Numbered from the stretch's first letter, positions 27,041 to 35,400 are shown. The stretch is DNA of 64,000 nucleotides from Clostridium puniceum (GCF_002006345.1 NZ_LZZM01000212.1:56275-120274); one strand, 5' to 3'. Numbers and translations: made by a program. Notes: generated by a model not told the origin, from the sequence alone.

Positions 27041-28030
27041 TTATTTCCATGATCCAACTAATTCTACGTAACAATATCCAGTTGTTTCTTTACCTTTATA
27101 AGTACCTTTTACTGTACTAGCCCCTTCATATTTATTAAAAATTTCAAGTTCAGCTATGAGTTCCTGTTCTCTTGGAACAGGAGTAACTTCAAGACAAGCA
27201 TCTAAAGATGGTATTTTTACTATCCAATGGGTAGGATATCTTTGTCCAGATTTTGTACTTAACCAATAATTAGATTCACCAACTGATAGTGGTTCAACTG
27301 AAACTACACTTTGAGACCCATCTGGATGAAGAATTGTAGCCCAAGCGTTTTCATTTCCATTTGAATGATCAACAGTATCCCAAAGACTTATCTTATCTCC
27401 ATTATCAAGATTAATATCCATCCAACTCCAGTGACCAGCAAGATTAATTGTCTGTTTTTGCCACTGACGATCAAACCAAGAAGTTCCATTTATTTCATAT
27501 GTTTTATCTTCTATTGTTATGGTTCCTATAGTATCTAATGTAGGAAGGGAATATTGATAAATATTCATATCAAACATAGGAAAATATCCCGTGCCGCCAT
27601 TATACAACGGATATCCAACAGGGCTAAGCATTACATCTACTTTTCCATTAGGCATCGTAGCTTGTATATGCATTCGATCTAAACTACCTGACATTGATGC
27701 ATTTAGTGCTTTCATATTGAATTCTTTATCTGAAATTTCAATGTCAGACAAAGGAAATAATTTATATTCTCCAGAATACCATCCTGTAGTTTCATTAGTA
27801 ATTGAAAGCATAGAATTAAAAATGGGCTGCTGATCTTTCATATCTAATATCATGAGATGAACTAAAAAATTTAACTTATGCTCTTCTGCTTCAAAATGCC
27901 CTATTACAAACCATGAATTATTATTAAAATCTTTTTTCCAATAAAGGTCTTCTACCGGTTTTACAAAAGGCACTATACCTTTCCCGTTTTCCCCCAAATT
28001 TTCAAGTAAAGTTTTTTGATTTTTTTTCAT
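27041..28030 (-). CDS. AttH/CrtC-like lipocalin-domain protein
   Basis: The 329-aa protein matches the AttH/carotenoid 1,2-hydratase-like fold. It has 'INGTSWFDRQWQKQTINLAG' followed by HWSWMDINLDNGD near the middle, the family's two-barrel core with conserved Trp and Asp. There is no signal peptide. Family members hydrate isoprenoids or handle lipophilic substrates, but most are uncharacterised. It lies 155 bp downstream of a flavoprotein gene on the same strand, probably within the same MarR-controlled unit, so a joint redox and hydration pathway is possible (inference). Confidence 0.75.
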   Translation of the reverse strand: MKKNQKTLLENLGENGKGIVPFVKPVEDLYWKKDFNNNSWFVIGHFEAEEHKLNFLVHLMILDMKDQQPIFNSMLSITNETTGWYSGEYKLFPLSDIEISDKEFNMKALNASMSGSLDRMHIQATMPNGKVDVMLSPVGYPLYNGGTGYFPMFDMNIYQYSLPTLDTIGTITIEDKTYEINGTSWFDRQWQKQTINLAGHWSWMDINLDNGDKISLWDTVDHSNGNENAWATILHPDGSQSVVSVEPLSVGESNYWLSTKSGQRYPTHWIVKIPSLDACLEVTPVPREQELIAELEIFNKYEGASTVKGTYKGKETTGYCYVELVGSWK

Positions 28031-28184
28031 ATTTTATTATCCTTTCACTTATATAATTTGAGTATATTTCTCAAAATGTGTTTACACCACTTAAATTATA
28101 CAACCTTGCTCTATTTAACTATTTTAAATAAGGTTACATTATTGCATGTATATTCTACATAATCAAAAATATAATTTTAAAATT

Positions 28185-29693
28185 TTATTTTAAATTTCCT
28201 AACAATTTACCTAAATGGCGTCCAAATGTCATGGATCTTCCTGCTGCAACACCTACAACAAGTTCTGGATATGAATTAGCAAAAAATCCGCCACTGTCAT
28301 TTCCAATTGCAAAAAGTCCTTCTATTGGCTTCATCTCCTTATTTAATACCTGCATATCTGTATTTATTCTAAGACCATCCATTGTACAAAGTAAAAGTCC
28401 TCCTACTGTTATTCCCAAAAATGGTGGTTTAATAATAGGCCTCATACGTGAAGACTGTTTTCCAAAATCATCATCATTTCCTTTCTCACACATTTGGTTA
28501 TAGCGTTCTATAGTTGATTTTAAGCTATCTTCTGTAATCATAAGTTTTTGTGCAAGCTCTTCAACAGTATCTGCCTGCTGCATATACCCTTCCTTTAATA
28601 AGTCAGCATGTAATTTTTCCATAAACTTCATAGGCATATTGTGTGGATATTTTTGTGGATCTACAATTACTCTTGAACATCCTATTGTATGAAATGCTAA
28701 TACATCTTCTTTCCAATTTGAATCAAAAATAGAACACCATACTCTGTCTGGCTGCATACTTGCTGCATGTATTCCAAAGTCATATGGAATAGACTCATTA
28801 CTGTACCTTTCACCAAATTTATTCACCTTAAGGAATGGCTGACTTCCAAGCCAGAACATCTTTCCATCATAAGGTTCTCCTGAAGCTCCTCCTGGTCTTA
28901 CTGCTGCACGGTCAAAAATCATAGCTGTTGATATGATGTCTTTAACTCCGCCAACCTTAAGTCCAACTCTAAGTCCATCTCCCGTAATTGCTGGTGCCGT
29001 ATTAATAGATGCTATATTTGATAAAGCAACTGGATTTAATTCCTTCATCATTTCTAAATTATTTGAATATCCGCCAGTAGCAAGAACTACACCTTTTGAT
29101 GCATTAATTCTTACATATTCGCCATCTTTGTTTTTTGCAATTATTCCGGCTATTCTGCCTTCTTCATTAATAATATCAATCATAGGAGTTTTAAGCATTA
29201 TCTTGACACCAGCACACTCCATCTTGTTTAATAATATTTTCAATGTTTTTATATTGTTTTCTGGATTAGCATTGAAAAATGAATGACAAGTCGTCCATTC
29301 TTTCATATACTCATCTTCATTTATATCTGTTTCAAGATATACTCCCATTCCATTAGACGTCATTATATTGCATAACCAGTCCATCATTTCTCCGCTTTCA
29401 TCTGCCCAAAGATTTATTAATCTCTGATCTACTCTATATGATGCATGACGGCATAAATAATTTACGATTTCATTTCTATCAATTTCTACTCCATGTTTCT
29501 TCTGAATCCTTGAATTAACTGCTCCAATAAATTCACGTGGAGGATAACAGGAATTATTTTTTTCAACTAAAATAACCTTGCATCCATTTTCAGCTGCTGT
29601 AAGTGCAGCCACAATTCCTGACGTTCCTCCGCCACATACTACAACCTCTGTGTTAATCACTTCTGTAATTTCTATATTTCCATACTTATTCAT
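28185..29693 (-). CDS. fumarate reductase-like FAD-dependent oxidoreductase
   Basis: The N-terminal dinucleotide fold reads VVVCGGGTSGIVAALTAAE, with EK at its end. Further FAD contacts are GVVLATGGYSNN and the C-terminal GLFAIGNDSGG. This is the flavoprotein family of fumarate, urocanate and ketosteroid reductases. No heme or FMN-binding domain is fused. The start is placed at the ATG at 29693 with GAGGTGG upstream, giving 502 aa. It is divergent from marR across two palindromic operators and probably induced by its substrate, perhaps an unsaturated acid or aromatic compound. Confidence 0.88.
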   Translation of the reverse strand: MNKYGNIEITEVINTEVVVCGGGTSGIVAALTAAENGCKVILVEKNNSCYPPREFIGAVNSRIQKKHGVEIDRNEIVNYLCRHASYRVDQRLINLWADESGEMMDWLCNIMTSNGMGVYLETDINEDEYMKEWTTCHSFFNANPENNIKTLKILLNKMECAGVKIMLKTPMIDIINEEGRIAGIIAKNKDGEYVRINASKGVVLATGGYSNNLEMMKELNPVALSNIASINTAPAITGDGLRVGLKVGGVKDIISTAMIFDRAAVRPGGASGEPYDGKMFWLGSQPFLKVNKFGERYSNESIPYDFGIHAASMQPDRVWCSIFDSNWKEDVLAFHTIGCSRVIVDPQKYPHNMPMKFMEKLHADLLKEGYMQQADTVEELAQKLMITEDSLKSTIERYNQMCEKGNDDDFGKQSSRMRPIIKPPFLGITVGGLLLCTMDGLRINTDMQVLNKEMKPIEGLFAIGNDSGGFFANSYPELVVGVAAGRSMTFGRHLGKLLGNLK

Positions 29694-29786
29694 ATAACTC
29701 CACCTCACTCTAAATACTCTTGTTACTGAATTTAACTTGATTTAATAAAGATATCTTTTAAAATATTAAATTATACTTTATAATTT

Positions 29787-29838
29787 AATTAGTAAATAAT
29801 TATTTACTAATTAAATAGTAAATAATTATTTACTATTT
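29787..29838. promoter_or_regulatory. twin perfect palindromes, probable MarR operators
   Basis: Two 26-bp perfect palindromes abut exactly at 29787-29812 and 29813-29838. Both share the 20-bp core TAGTAAATAATTATTTACTA. They fill the region between the divergent flavoprotein and marR genes. A MarR dimer could occupy each. Confidence 0.85.
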
Positions 29839-29870
29839 GTCAATAAAAAATAAATTATGAGGTGAAATAA

Positions 29871-30308
29871 ATGAAAGAAACAGATATATCTAAAACAACA
29901 AGCGAGCTTTTTAAGCTTTTATTGCAGTTTCAGAAAAAATTATTGAAACCTTCTGAAACAATTATTAGGGCTGAAATAAGTCCCACTCACTTCTATGCAC
30001 TTTCTATTCTAAGATACAATCCAATGACAGCAAGTGCACTTACAAAAGAAATTGATATTTCAAAGCAACAGCTTACACCTATACTGGATAGACTTGAAAA
30101 ACATGGTTTTATTACAAAAAAAAGTAGTTTATTAGACAAAAGATCTATGATAATAAAACTGACTGATGATGGAATTGATTTTTTAGATAAGCAGAATGAA
30201 TATATTAACACACTTTTAAAAGATCGAATTTCAGTGCTTGATGATGATAATATTGCTTATTTGGCAGTAACATTTGAAAAATTAAACTCTATTCTAAGCA
30301 AAATTTAA
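29871..30308 (+). CDS. MarR family transcriptional regulator
   Basis: The 145-aa protein has the winged helix 'TASALTKEIDISKQQLTPILDRLEKHGFI', then the wing with LDKRSMIIKLTDDG, typical of MarR repressors, and a C-terminal dimer helix. It is divergent from the flavoprotein-AttH genes. Two adjacent palindromes between them are the likely binding sites, implying autorepression and control of the neighbours. GAGGTG precedes the ATG. Confidence 0.94.
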   Translation: MKETDISKTTSELFKLLLQFQKKLLKPSETIIRAEISPTHFYALSILRYNPMTASALTKEIDISKQQLTPILDRLEKHGFITKKSSLLDKRSMIIKLTDDGIDFLDKQNEYINTLLKDRISVLDDDNIAYLAVTFEKLNSILSKI

Positions 30309-30460
30309 TTTTCACTTTAAACTTATTTTATAAAAGTATATTGAAATTTTACAGCAATCTGCAAAAAAAATGTTTATCAATTAAATTCAACTTTTTCAAT
30401 ATAGGAAAATAATTTTAAGGTATTCTGTAAATTGCAATTCTGATTATAAAATATTTTATT

Positions 30461-30506
30461 ACTTATGATACGGTATTTTACATCATAAAAATACCATATC
30501 ATAAGT
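30461..30506. repeat. 19-bp-arm inverted repeat
   Basis: Arms ACTTATGATACGGTATTTT (30461-30479) and AAAATACCATATCATAAGT (30488-30506) pair with one mismatch around an 8-nt loop. TGATACGGT recurs inverted as ACCGTATCA near 30556. No T-run follows on either strand. The rest of 30309-30838 is AT-rich with no gene seen. Confidence 0.5.
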
Positions 30507-30838
30507 AAAATCAAGCACCAAGACCATTATTCTCATTTATTTTATGGTACGATTCACCGTATCAGCAGCAAGTAATAGCCCTTTTGGTCATATATAATGC
30601 TTTACCCTTCCTATAATACATCTATTAAGAGATGAAACTACTCTTGCTACTCTATAGGCAAATTAATACTTGGTGGTTTTATTATAATTCTTATAAGTGC
30701 TTTTAAAAAATCAGTTTGGGTTAAATTTTTAACTTTATTTATAAAATAACAAAATATAAATTTTCATTAAAAATTTCCTCTAATCTATAGCAATTAAATT
30801 TGTATTGCTTTGCTTATTCTTTAATTTTATAATAATTT

Positions 30839-30888
30839 CTATAGTATCTAATGTAAAGTAATCACTAAAAAGTGCTATAGTATCCAAT
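30839..30888 (+). promoter_or_regulatory. direct repeats upstream of the HxlR gene
   Basis: CTATAGTATCTAAT (30839-30852) and CTATAGTATCCAAT (30875-30888) are 36 bp apart. HxlR in Bacillus binds tandem direct repeats, so these may be autoregulatory sites. Confidence 0.45.
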
Positions 30889-30952
30889 AAGAAACCATTA
30901 AGAAAGGAAGTATGTTTAGCTGGCTAAGGAATTACCTGCTTGTCCTGTAGAA

Positions 30953-31240
30953 ATGACTTTGCAGCTTATAGGCAATAGGTGGAAGGTATTAATAATGAGG
31001 GATTTACTTGAAGGGACAAAGCGTTTTGGTGAATTAAAGAAATCCGTTGGATCAATAACCCAAAAAGTCCTTACTCAAAACTTGAGAGAAATGGAAGCGT
31101 CAGGATTACTAATTCGTAAAGTATATGCAGAAGTTCCTCCAAGAGTTGACTATACACTAACTGAACTTGGATACAGTTTAAAGCCTATACTTGATGCTAT
31201 GGTTGAATGGGGAACTTCTTATAAAAATAATATTCCATAA
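30953..31240 (+). CDS. HxlR family regulator, 5' end possibly frameshifted
   Basis: The protein contains the HxlR winged helix with 'LIGNRWKVLIMRDLLEGTKR' and 'SITQKVLTQNLREMEASGL', then YTLTELGYSL. Relatives begin about ten residues earlier with a CPVE motif; here ELPACPVE is present in frame from about 30929, but no start codon lies in that frame before the TAG at 30917-30919. The ATG with a good AAAGGAAG site at 30912 is out of frame by one base. Either a one-base deletion damaged the start or translation begins at the ATG at 30953. No target gene is next to it. Confidence 0.7.
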   Translation: MTLQLIGNRWKVLIMRDLLEGTKRFGELKKSVGSITQKVLTQNLREMEASGLLIRKVYAEVPPRVDYTLTELGYSLKPILDAMVEWGTSYKNNIP

Positions 31241-31585
31241 ATTTAATACTTTATCTCAAGATTCACTTGATAAGCAGTTCTTAAAAAATTCTTCAAATGC
31301 TACACTTGCAGTAAGAACATATGCTCCCAATACTGGTGGTTTCAAAGCACCAATAACTATAATAGCAACAGCTCTGACAGCACACGCTTTTATGAAACAT
31401 TTCTGTATGCTTTCGCCAGAAGTAAATACTTATTTTTCTTAATATTTATACATTGAATTTTTTCTTCTTGACAGGCTCTATTATGTTCATACCTATACTA
31501 TTAGGCTAATCACATTCAATTCAAAAACTTTGTTACTTGCTCCATATTAATAATGTTGTATTGTTGAAAATTTATTATATATTAT
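31241..31585. other. gap with a possible unidentified coding relic
   Basis: Both strands carry a short open stretch at about 31262-31430. The minus-strand version includes 'RAVAIIVIGALKPPVLGAYV', which looks like a hydrophobic protein piece. Neither has a start site or recognisable domain. I cannot assign it. Confidence 0.3.
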
Positions 31586-33451
31586 TTAATTGGTTATTGA
31601 ATAAATATCTGAAAATTCTATCTCAATTTTCTCCACATTACTTTTAAATAAAAGCTTATCTTTAAAATCTTCTGTTTTAACTAATTCTACTGGTAATTCT
31701 ATTGTAAATTCGCTTCCGTGTGACTCAACACTTGTTACACTTATTTTTCCACCATGCATTTCAACAAATGATTTCACTAAATATAGACCAATTCCAGTTC
31801 CTTCACATTTTCTAGAAAGACTATTATTTGCTTGCCCAAAACGTTCAAATATAACATTAAGCTTATCTCTAGGAATACCCTCTCCCTCATCTTTTACTCT
31901 AATAATAACACTTGTTTTTTTATCTTCAAAATTCACATATATGTGCCCTTTAGGGTAACTATATTTGAGAGCATTTGATATTAAATTTAACATTATACGT
32001 TCGGTCATATCATAATCAAATGCCATAATTTTTTCTTCGACGTCTGTATCAAATATAAGGCTTATGTTTTTGCTTTTTATATATAAAGCTACAGATTGAG
32101 TAATCTCTTCAATGACACTTACAATGTTACCATTTCTTTTATTTAACTTAATCAAACCAAAATCATAATCTAGCTTTGTTATATCTAAAAAATTATTTAT
32201 TATTCTAATCATTCTTAAACAATTTTGTTTTATTGTTTTCAAGTATGATTCACATTTATCTATATTCTCGAATTGATAGTTACTAAAATAAATATTAATT
32301 GTTTGGATAGCTGAATAAATTACATTAACTGGAGTTTTGAGTTCATGAGACATGTTTATAAAAAAATTCATTACAAGATTATTAAATTCTCTTGATTCAT
32401 TAAGTGATTTTAATTGTTTTTCCATATCTTCTTGTAAAGATTTGACCATCTTTTCAGAAGTTATATCACGCAAAAATGTCATTATTGAAGGCTGTCCTTT
32501 ATAAGTAAAAAAAGATGATGTATTAACCACAGGAACAAATTCACCATTACATTTTAATATATTTTCTTCTTCTATAATCTTTGATAGCCTATTATAAGCA
32601 ATATATGAGTATTTCTTTTGAAGTCTCAACTCTGGATCTGCTACGTAATGATTGTAAAGATTTTTTCCATTTAAATTTCTCGAATTCTCATATCCTAATA
32701 ATTTAGCTGCACTTTCATTGGCATATATAATAATTCCATTTCTATGTACAATAATTGCGTTTAATGAATTTTCAAATAACATGTCATAACAAATTTTATT
32801 ATTTAATAATAAAGCTTCCATTTCTTTTGTTTGCTCATCCTTTTCCTCTAATTCACTACTTAGCATATTAAGAGTATCATCTTTCGTTTTATTATTTTTT
32901 AATTCCATATCAACATAATATCCAAGTATCAATGCAACAAAAATAAATATACCTACCAATATTAAATCCTTTTGAAAATATACATTAATTCCATCTTCTA
33001 TTGGCGCATATAGTAAATCAACCCCAAGTATAGATAATGATGAAACAAACGAAGTAATCATTCCATAGTAAGAACCATATTGCATAGCTGATACTACTAT
33101 TAATAAAAGAAATAGATACTTATATTCTCCTTCATACTTTGTAAATAAATACATTGGTAAAGAAATTATGGCCATAAAAAAAATATTTTCTAAAAGCCAT
33201 GAAATTCTGAATTTATTTAGTGATTGATATATATTATAACTACTTATTTTACAACTTAGTATTATTATACCAATTATAGTCAAAAGAATAGCTGATGAAT
33301 AAAATGTAAATTCTCCATTATTTTTTATATTTAAATCAATCCAATATTTAGGTAAGTTAATATATACTATAATACTAATAAAAATTATTATTGAAACTTT
33401 TGTAATACATAATGTGCTTGATAAATTGTTTTGATTTATTGAGACATTCAT
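31586..33451 (-). CDS. membrane-bound PAS sensor histidine kinase
   Basis: Residues 1-~190 hold six or seven hydrophobic segments. A coiled linker (about 195-220) leads to a PAS domain ('LFENSLNAIIVHRNGIIIYA', about 225-330), then HisKA with phospho-His in FFINMSHELKTPVN. The HATPase follows, with NLISNALKYS, DEGEGIPRDKL, FERFG and GTGIGLYLV. No receiver domain is fused and no response regulator is adjacent. It lies 96 bp after the AgrD-type gene with a terminator between, so it may be partly co-expressed with the peptide locus. The ligand is unknown. Confidence 0.93.
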   Translation of the reverse strand: MNVSINQNNLSSTLCITKVSIIIFISIIVYINLPKYWIDLNIKNNGEFTFYSSAILLTIIGIIILSCKISSYNIYQSLNKFRISWLLENIFFMAIISLPMYLFTKYEGEYKYLFLLLIVVSAMQYGSYYGMITSFVSSLSILGVDLLYAPIEDGINVYFQKDLILVGIFIFVALILGYYVDMELKNNKTKDDTLNMLSSELEEKDEQTKEMEALLLNNKICYDMLFENSLNAIIVHRNGIIIYANESAAKLLGYENSRNLNGKNLYNHYVADPELRLQKKYSYIAYNRLSKIIEEENILKCNGEFVPVVNTSSFFTYKGQPSIMTFLRDITSEKMVKSLQEDMEKQLKSLNESREFNNLVMNFFINMSHELKTPVNVIYSAIQTINIYFSNYQFENIDKCESYLKTIKQNCLRMIRIINNFLDITKLDYDFGLIKLNKRNGNIVSVIEEITQSVALYIKSKNISLIFDTDVEEKIMAFDYDMTERIMLNLISNALKYSYPKGHIYVNFEDKKTSVIIRVKDEGEGIPRDKLNVIFERFGQANNSLSRKCEGTGIGLYLVKSFVEMHGGKISVTSVESHGSEFTIELPVELVKTEDFKDKLLFKSNVEKIEIEFSDIYSITN

Positions 33452-33481
33452 AAAAGGACCTCCTAGAATAGTATAAAAAAC

Positions 33482-33528
33482 ATGAAATAAAAATTGTTAA
33501 TATTGGTAATTAACAATTTTTATTTCAT
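33482..33528 (-). terminator. 19-bp hairpin between agrD-type gene and kinase
   Basis: Perfect arms ATGAAATAAAAATTGTTAA and TTAACAATTTTTATTTCAT enclose a 9-nt loop, and a GTTTTTT tract follows on the minus strand. It should terminate or attenuate the peptide operon before the kinase gene. Confidence 0.75.
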
Positions 33529-33547
33529 ATGTCACTTAGATTAAATT

Positions 33548-33688
33548 TTATTCTTTATTTCTTAAACATTTTGGTTCTTCTGGTTGAAATGAACTCCAAT
33601 TGCATGCTGATGCTGAAACTGTAAATGCCATCTGTGTACAAATCGCTGAAATAAAACTAGTCAATGATTTTTTAAGATAATTTACCAT
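33548..33688 (-). CDS. agrD: AgrD-type cyclic lactone autoinducer precursor
   Basis: This 46-aa protein has a basic amphipathic N-terminus (MVNYLKKSLTSFISAIC), then SASACNWSSF and the acidic QPEEPKCLRNKE tail. The order leader, small residues, Cys-x-Trp core and Q-P-E-E-P tail is that of clostridial AgrD peptides. By analogy the signal would be a five-residue thiolactone ring CNWSS. AAAGGAG lies upstream of the ATG. It is the third gene of a small operon with a 49-aa protein and an AgrC-like membrane protein. The AgrB processing protease is not seen nearby. The precursor call is strong; ring boundaries are inferred. Confidence 0.85.
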   Translation of the reverse strand: MVNYLKKSLTSFISAICTQMAFTVSASACNWSSFQPEEPKCLRNKE

Positions 33689-33714
33689 TACTTTCATCTC
33701 CTTTCATAATGTAT

Positions 33715-33864
33715 TTAAAAATAAAATCTATTTTTTGTAATAGATTTCTTTTTGAATTGTTTTCTAATCTTCATACTAATAATTTTTTCTTTATCTTCAT
33801 CAGCATTTAAAAGTAACTTAGCATTATTATCTATTCCAATTGCCATCTTCTCAATTATAGACAT
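33715..33864 (-). CDS. 49-aa basic protein of the agr-like locus (possible agrB remnant)
   Basis: The start overlaps the end of the AgrC-like gene by 14 nt, so translation is coupled. The N-terminus MSIIEKMAIGIDNNAKLLL, then 'NADEDKEKII', resembles the first ~30 residues of AgrB proteins. It then jumps to a basic tail RKQFKKKSITKNRFYF with none of AgrB's membrane helices or catalytic His/Cys. It may be an agrB gene with a large in-frame deletion, or an unrelated small partner. I do not recognise a domain. Confidence 0.55.
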   Translation of the reverse strand: MSIIEKMAIGIDNNAKLLLNADEDKEKIISMKIRKQFKKKSITKNRFYF

Positions 33865-34315
33865 CTTGAATTGCACCCCTTTTACTTATATATTTGCTTA
33901 TTATTATAAATAAAAATACGATGATTAAAGATGGTAAACCAAGTATACACTTTTGATAAGGACTATAAAAATCAATACTTGTATTTATGTTTAGTAATCT
34001 TAATGCCCCCATATTTATAAATTCACTAATAGAAAGCAAAAAATACATTACAAAAGTATTGTATATAGAAGTCATTAGGGTGATTTTTATAATAAACATC
34101 ATGCTTATTGTTAAAATTATATCAATTATTGTATGAACACCAAAATATATTGGAAGCCATCTTACAAAAAATGTTAATATAGATAAAACGATACTACAAA
34201 ATATATATTTTTTTATATCAATAGATTTTTTTGAAAGTATATGTATTCCATAAACCAATATAAAAATTTCAGGTAGAGTTCTAAGAAAGAACTCTATGTA
34301 AGTAAGTTTTAACAT
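33851..34315 (-). CDS. AgrC-like membrane sensor domain without kinase
   Basis: This 154-aa protein has about five hydrophobic helices, with RTLPEIFILVYGIHIL at the start, LPIYFGVHTIIDIIL in the middle and 'GLPSLIIVFLFIIISKYISK' at the end. This pattern matches the membrane half of clostridial AgrC/GHKL sensors, but the protein stops where the kinase would begin. AGGAGGC precedes the ATG. As the first gene of the three-gene agr-like operon it could bind the peptide, export it or titrate it. An ACAGTTAAC LytTR-like half-site lies at about 34338-34346. Confidence 0.65.
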   Translation of the reverse strand: MLKLTYIEFFLRTLPEIFILVYGIHILSKKSIDIKKYIFCSIVLSILTFFVRWLPIYFGVHTIIDIILTISMMFIIKITLMTSIYNTFVMYFLLSISEFINMGALRLLNINTSIDFYSPYQKCILGLPSLIIVFLFIIISKYISKRGAIQDVYN

Positions 34316-34543
34316 GTTATGCCTCCTATTCTTTTAACAGTTAACATAAATTTATTCATTAATTAAGCTGAAGCTATTATATTGATAATATTCGCTACTA
34401 TTTTGTAAGTTCCTTCTTTTTTTAACTATTTTCCCAAATATATTATTAAAATATAATTATTTACTTTTAAAGGGACGGCAGGCATTCTTCTATTTAAAAA
34501 TCTATTTTTAAGGACTGCTGTCAATCTTAACATGCTTCGCATG

Positions 34544-34690
34544 AAAAAAAGCCAGGACTTCTAATCATTTTCTGATTAAAAATTCCTGACTTCTAACATA
34601 ACTTTTTTATGATTAACATGAGTTTTTTATTACTGATACGAGATTTTTATGAGAATACACATATGTAGGTTTTGAGTAAAGTTCGATCAA
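34544..34690. repeat. dispersed nested-palindrome repeat, copy 2
   Basis: The core 'AATCATTTTCTGATTAAAAA' sits inside an AGTCAGGA/TCCTGGCT-type outer stem. It shares a tail TTTTGAGTAAAGTTCGATCA with copy 1 and an ACATGAGTTTTTTATTA block with copy 3. Confidence 0.65.
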
Positions 34691-35034
34691 AATACCCCAA
34701 GTAAGTATTTATACTCTAGACTATTTCAAACACTTATTTATAAATTTAAAAATTAACTCTCAACAAACACCTCTAATTCTTATAAAATTGTTTTAAAGTG
34801 TTACCTATATAAACACATTAAAGATTTTATGAATAAGAATTCACGCATTTCTTAGCATTTTATTATTTTTTTCACTACTTGTTTTTAATAAAATAACACA
34901 ATACAAATACAATTTTTAAATAGTATTTCCCCTTAATATTTTTTAATAATCTGTTATTTTTCTCAATTCCTACAAGTATGAGCGGTTTTTCTGGTCTCTC
35001 TTGTAGAGTCATTGCTGAAATATGAATTCATATC

Positions 35035-35126
35035 AAAAAGCCAGGCACTTTTAATAATTTTCTGATTAAAAATTATTAACTTTCGACATGACCTTTTTTA
35101 TTAATGACATGAGTTTTTTATTAGTG
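35035..35126. repeat. dispersed nested-palindrome repeat, copy 3
   Basis: The core AATAATTTTCTGATTAAAAA keeps the inner hairpin with one change. The 3' block GACATGAGTTTTTTATTA matches copy 2. It ends close to the border of the GC-rich acquired segment. Confidence 0.6.
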
Positions 35127-35157
35127 TACGCCAAATAGCAAAAGGCTAGACATTAAA

Positions 35158-35283
35158 ATTTACTTGTACGCAAGGCGACTGTACGGCAAAAACAGACAGC
35201 CCTATTTATGTGTTGACGAGGGATTGCGGAGCAGACTGGATACCAAGCTGATTATCGGAATACTGACCTTTAACGCCGCCTAA
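35158..35283 (+). pseudogene. 3' fragment of an unidentified GC-rich gene (element remnant)
   Basis: The frame encodes LYARRLYGKNRQPYLCVDEG followed by LRSRLDTKLIIGILTFNAA and a stop, with codon use like the downstream cassette and unlike the host. There is no start. It is probably what remains of an integrative element gene lying beside the cassette. I cannot name the family. Confidence 0.5.
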
Positions 35284-35296
35284 CATCTTTAGCCTG

Positions 35297-35336
35297 TGCG
35301 GGAGCGTGAACTCCTTTTCACGCTCCCGTATTTTTG
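35297..35336 (+). terminator. strong terminator at the head of the acquired cassette
   Basis: CGGGAGCGTGAA pairs with TTCACGCTCCCG, followed by TATTTTTGTTTT on the plus strand. It ends transcription coming from the upstream remnant. Confidence 0.85.
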
Positions 35337-35400
35337 TTTTATACTTCAGCTTGTATATTTCTGTCAAAAGAAATATACTAAAATTATAGAGGTGTTATGC

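Larger units (their letters stand above)
34316..35150. other. non-coding stretch rich in palindromic repeats
   Basis: It contains the agr-like promoter region, a CATGCTTCGCATG hairpin near 34530, copies 2 and 3 of the dispersed palindrome and a copy of the 16.1-kb sequence at about 34697-34742. No gene is seen. GC content rises sharply at about 35150. Confidence 0.6.

Noticed and set aside
31191..31442. 83-codon plus-strand frame after the HxlR gene
   Set aside because: It overlaps the HxlR end, has no ribosome site, and its mirror frame on the other strand looks equally coding; neither could be identified.
33548..33688. Lantibiotic or other bacteriocin precursor
   Set aside because: The QPEEP tail and CxW core fit AgrD peptides, and no lanthionine synthase or double-glycine leader is present.
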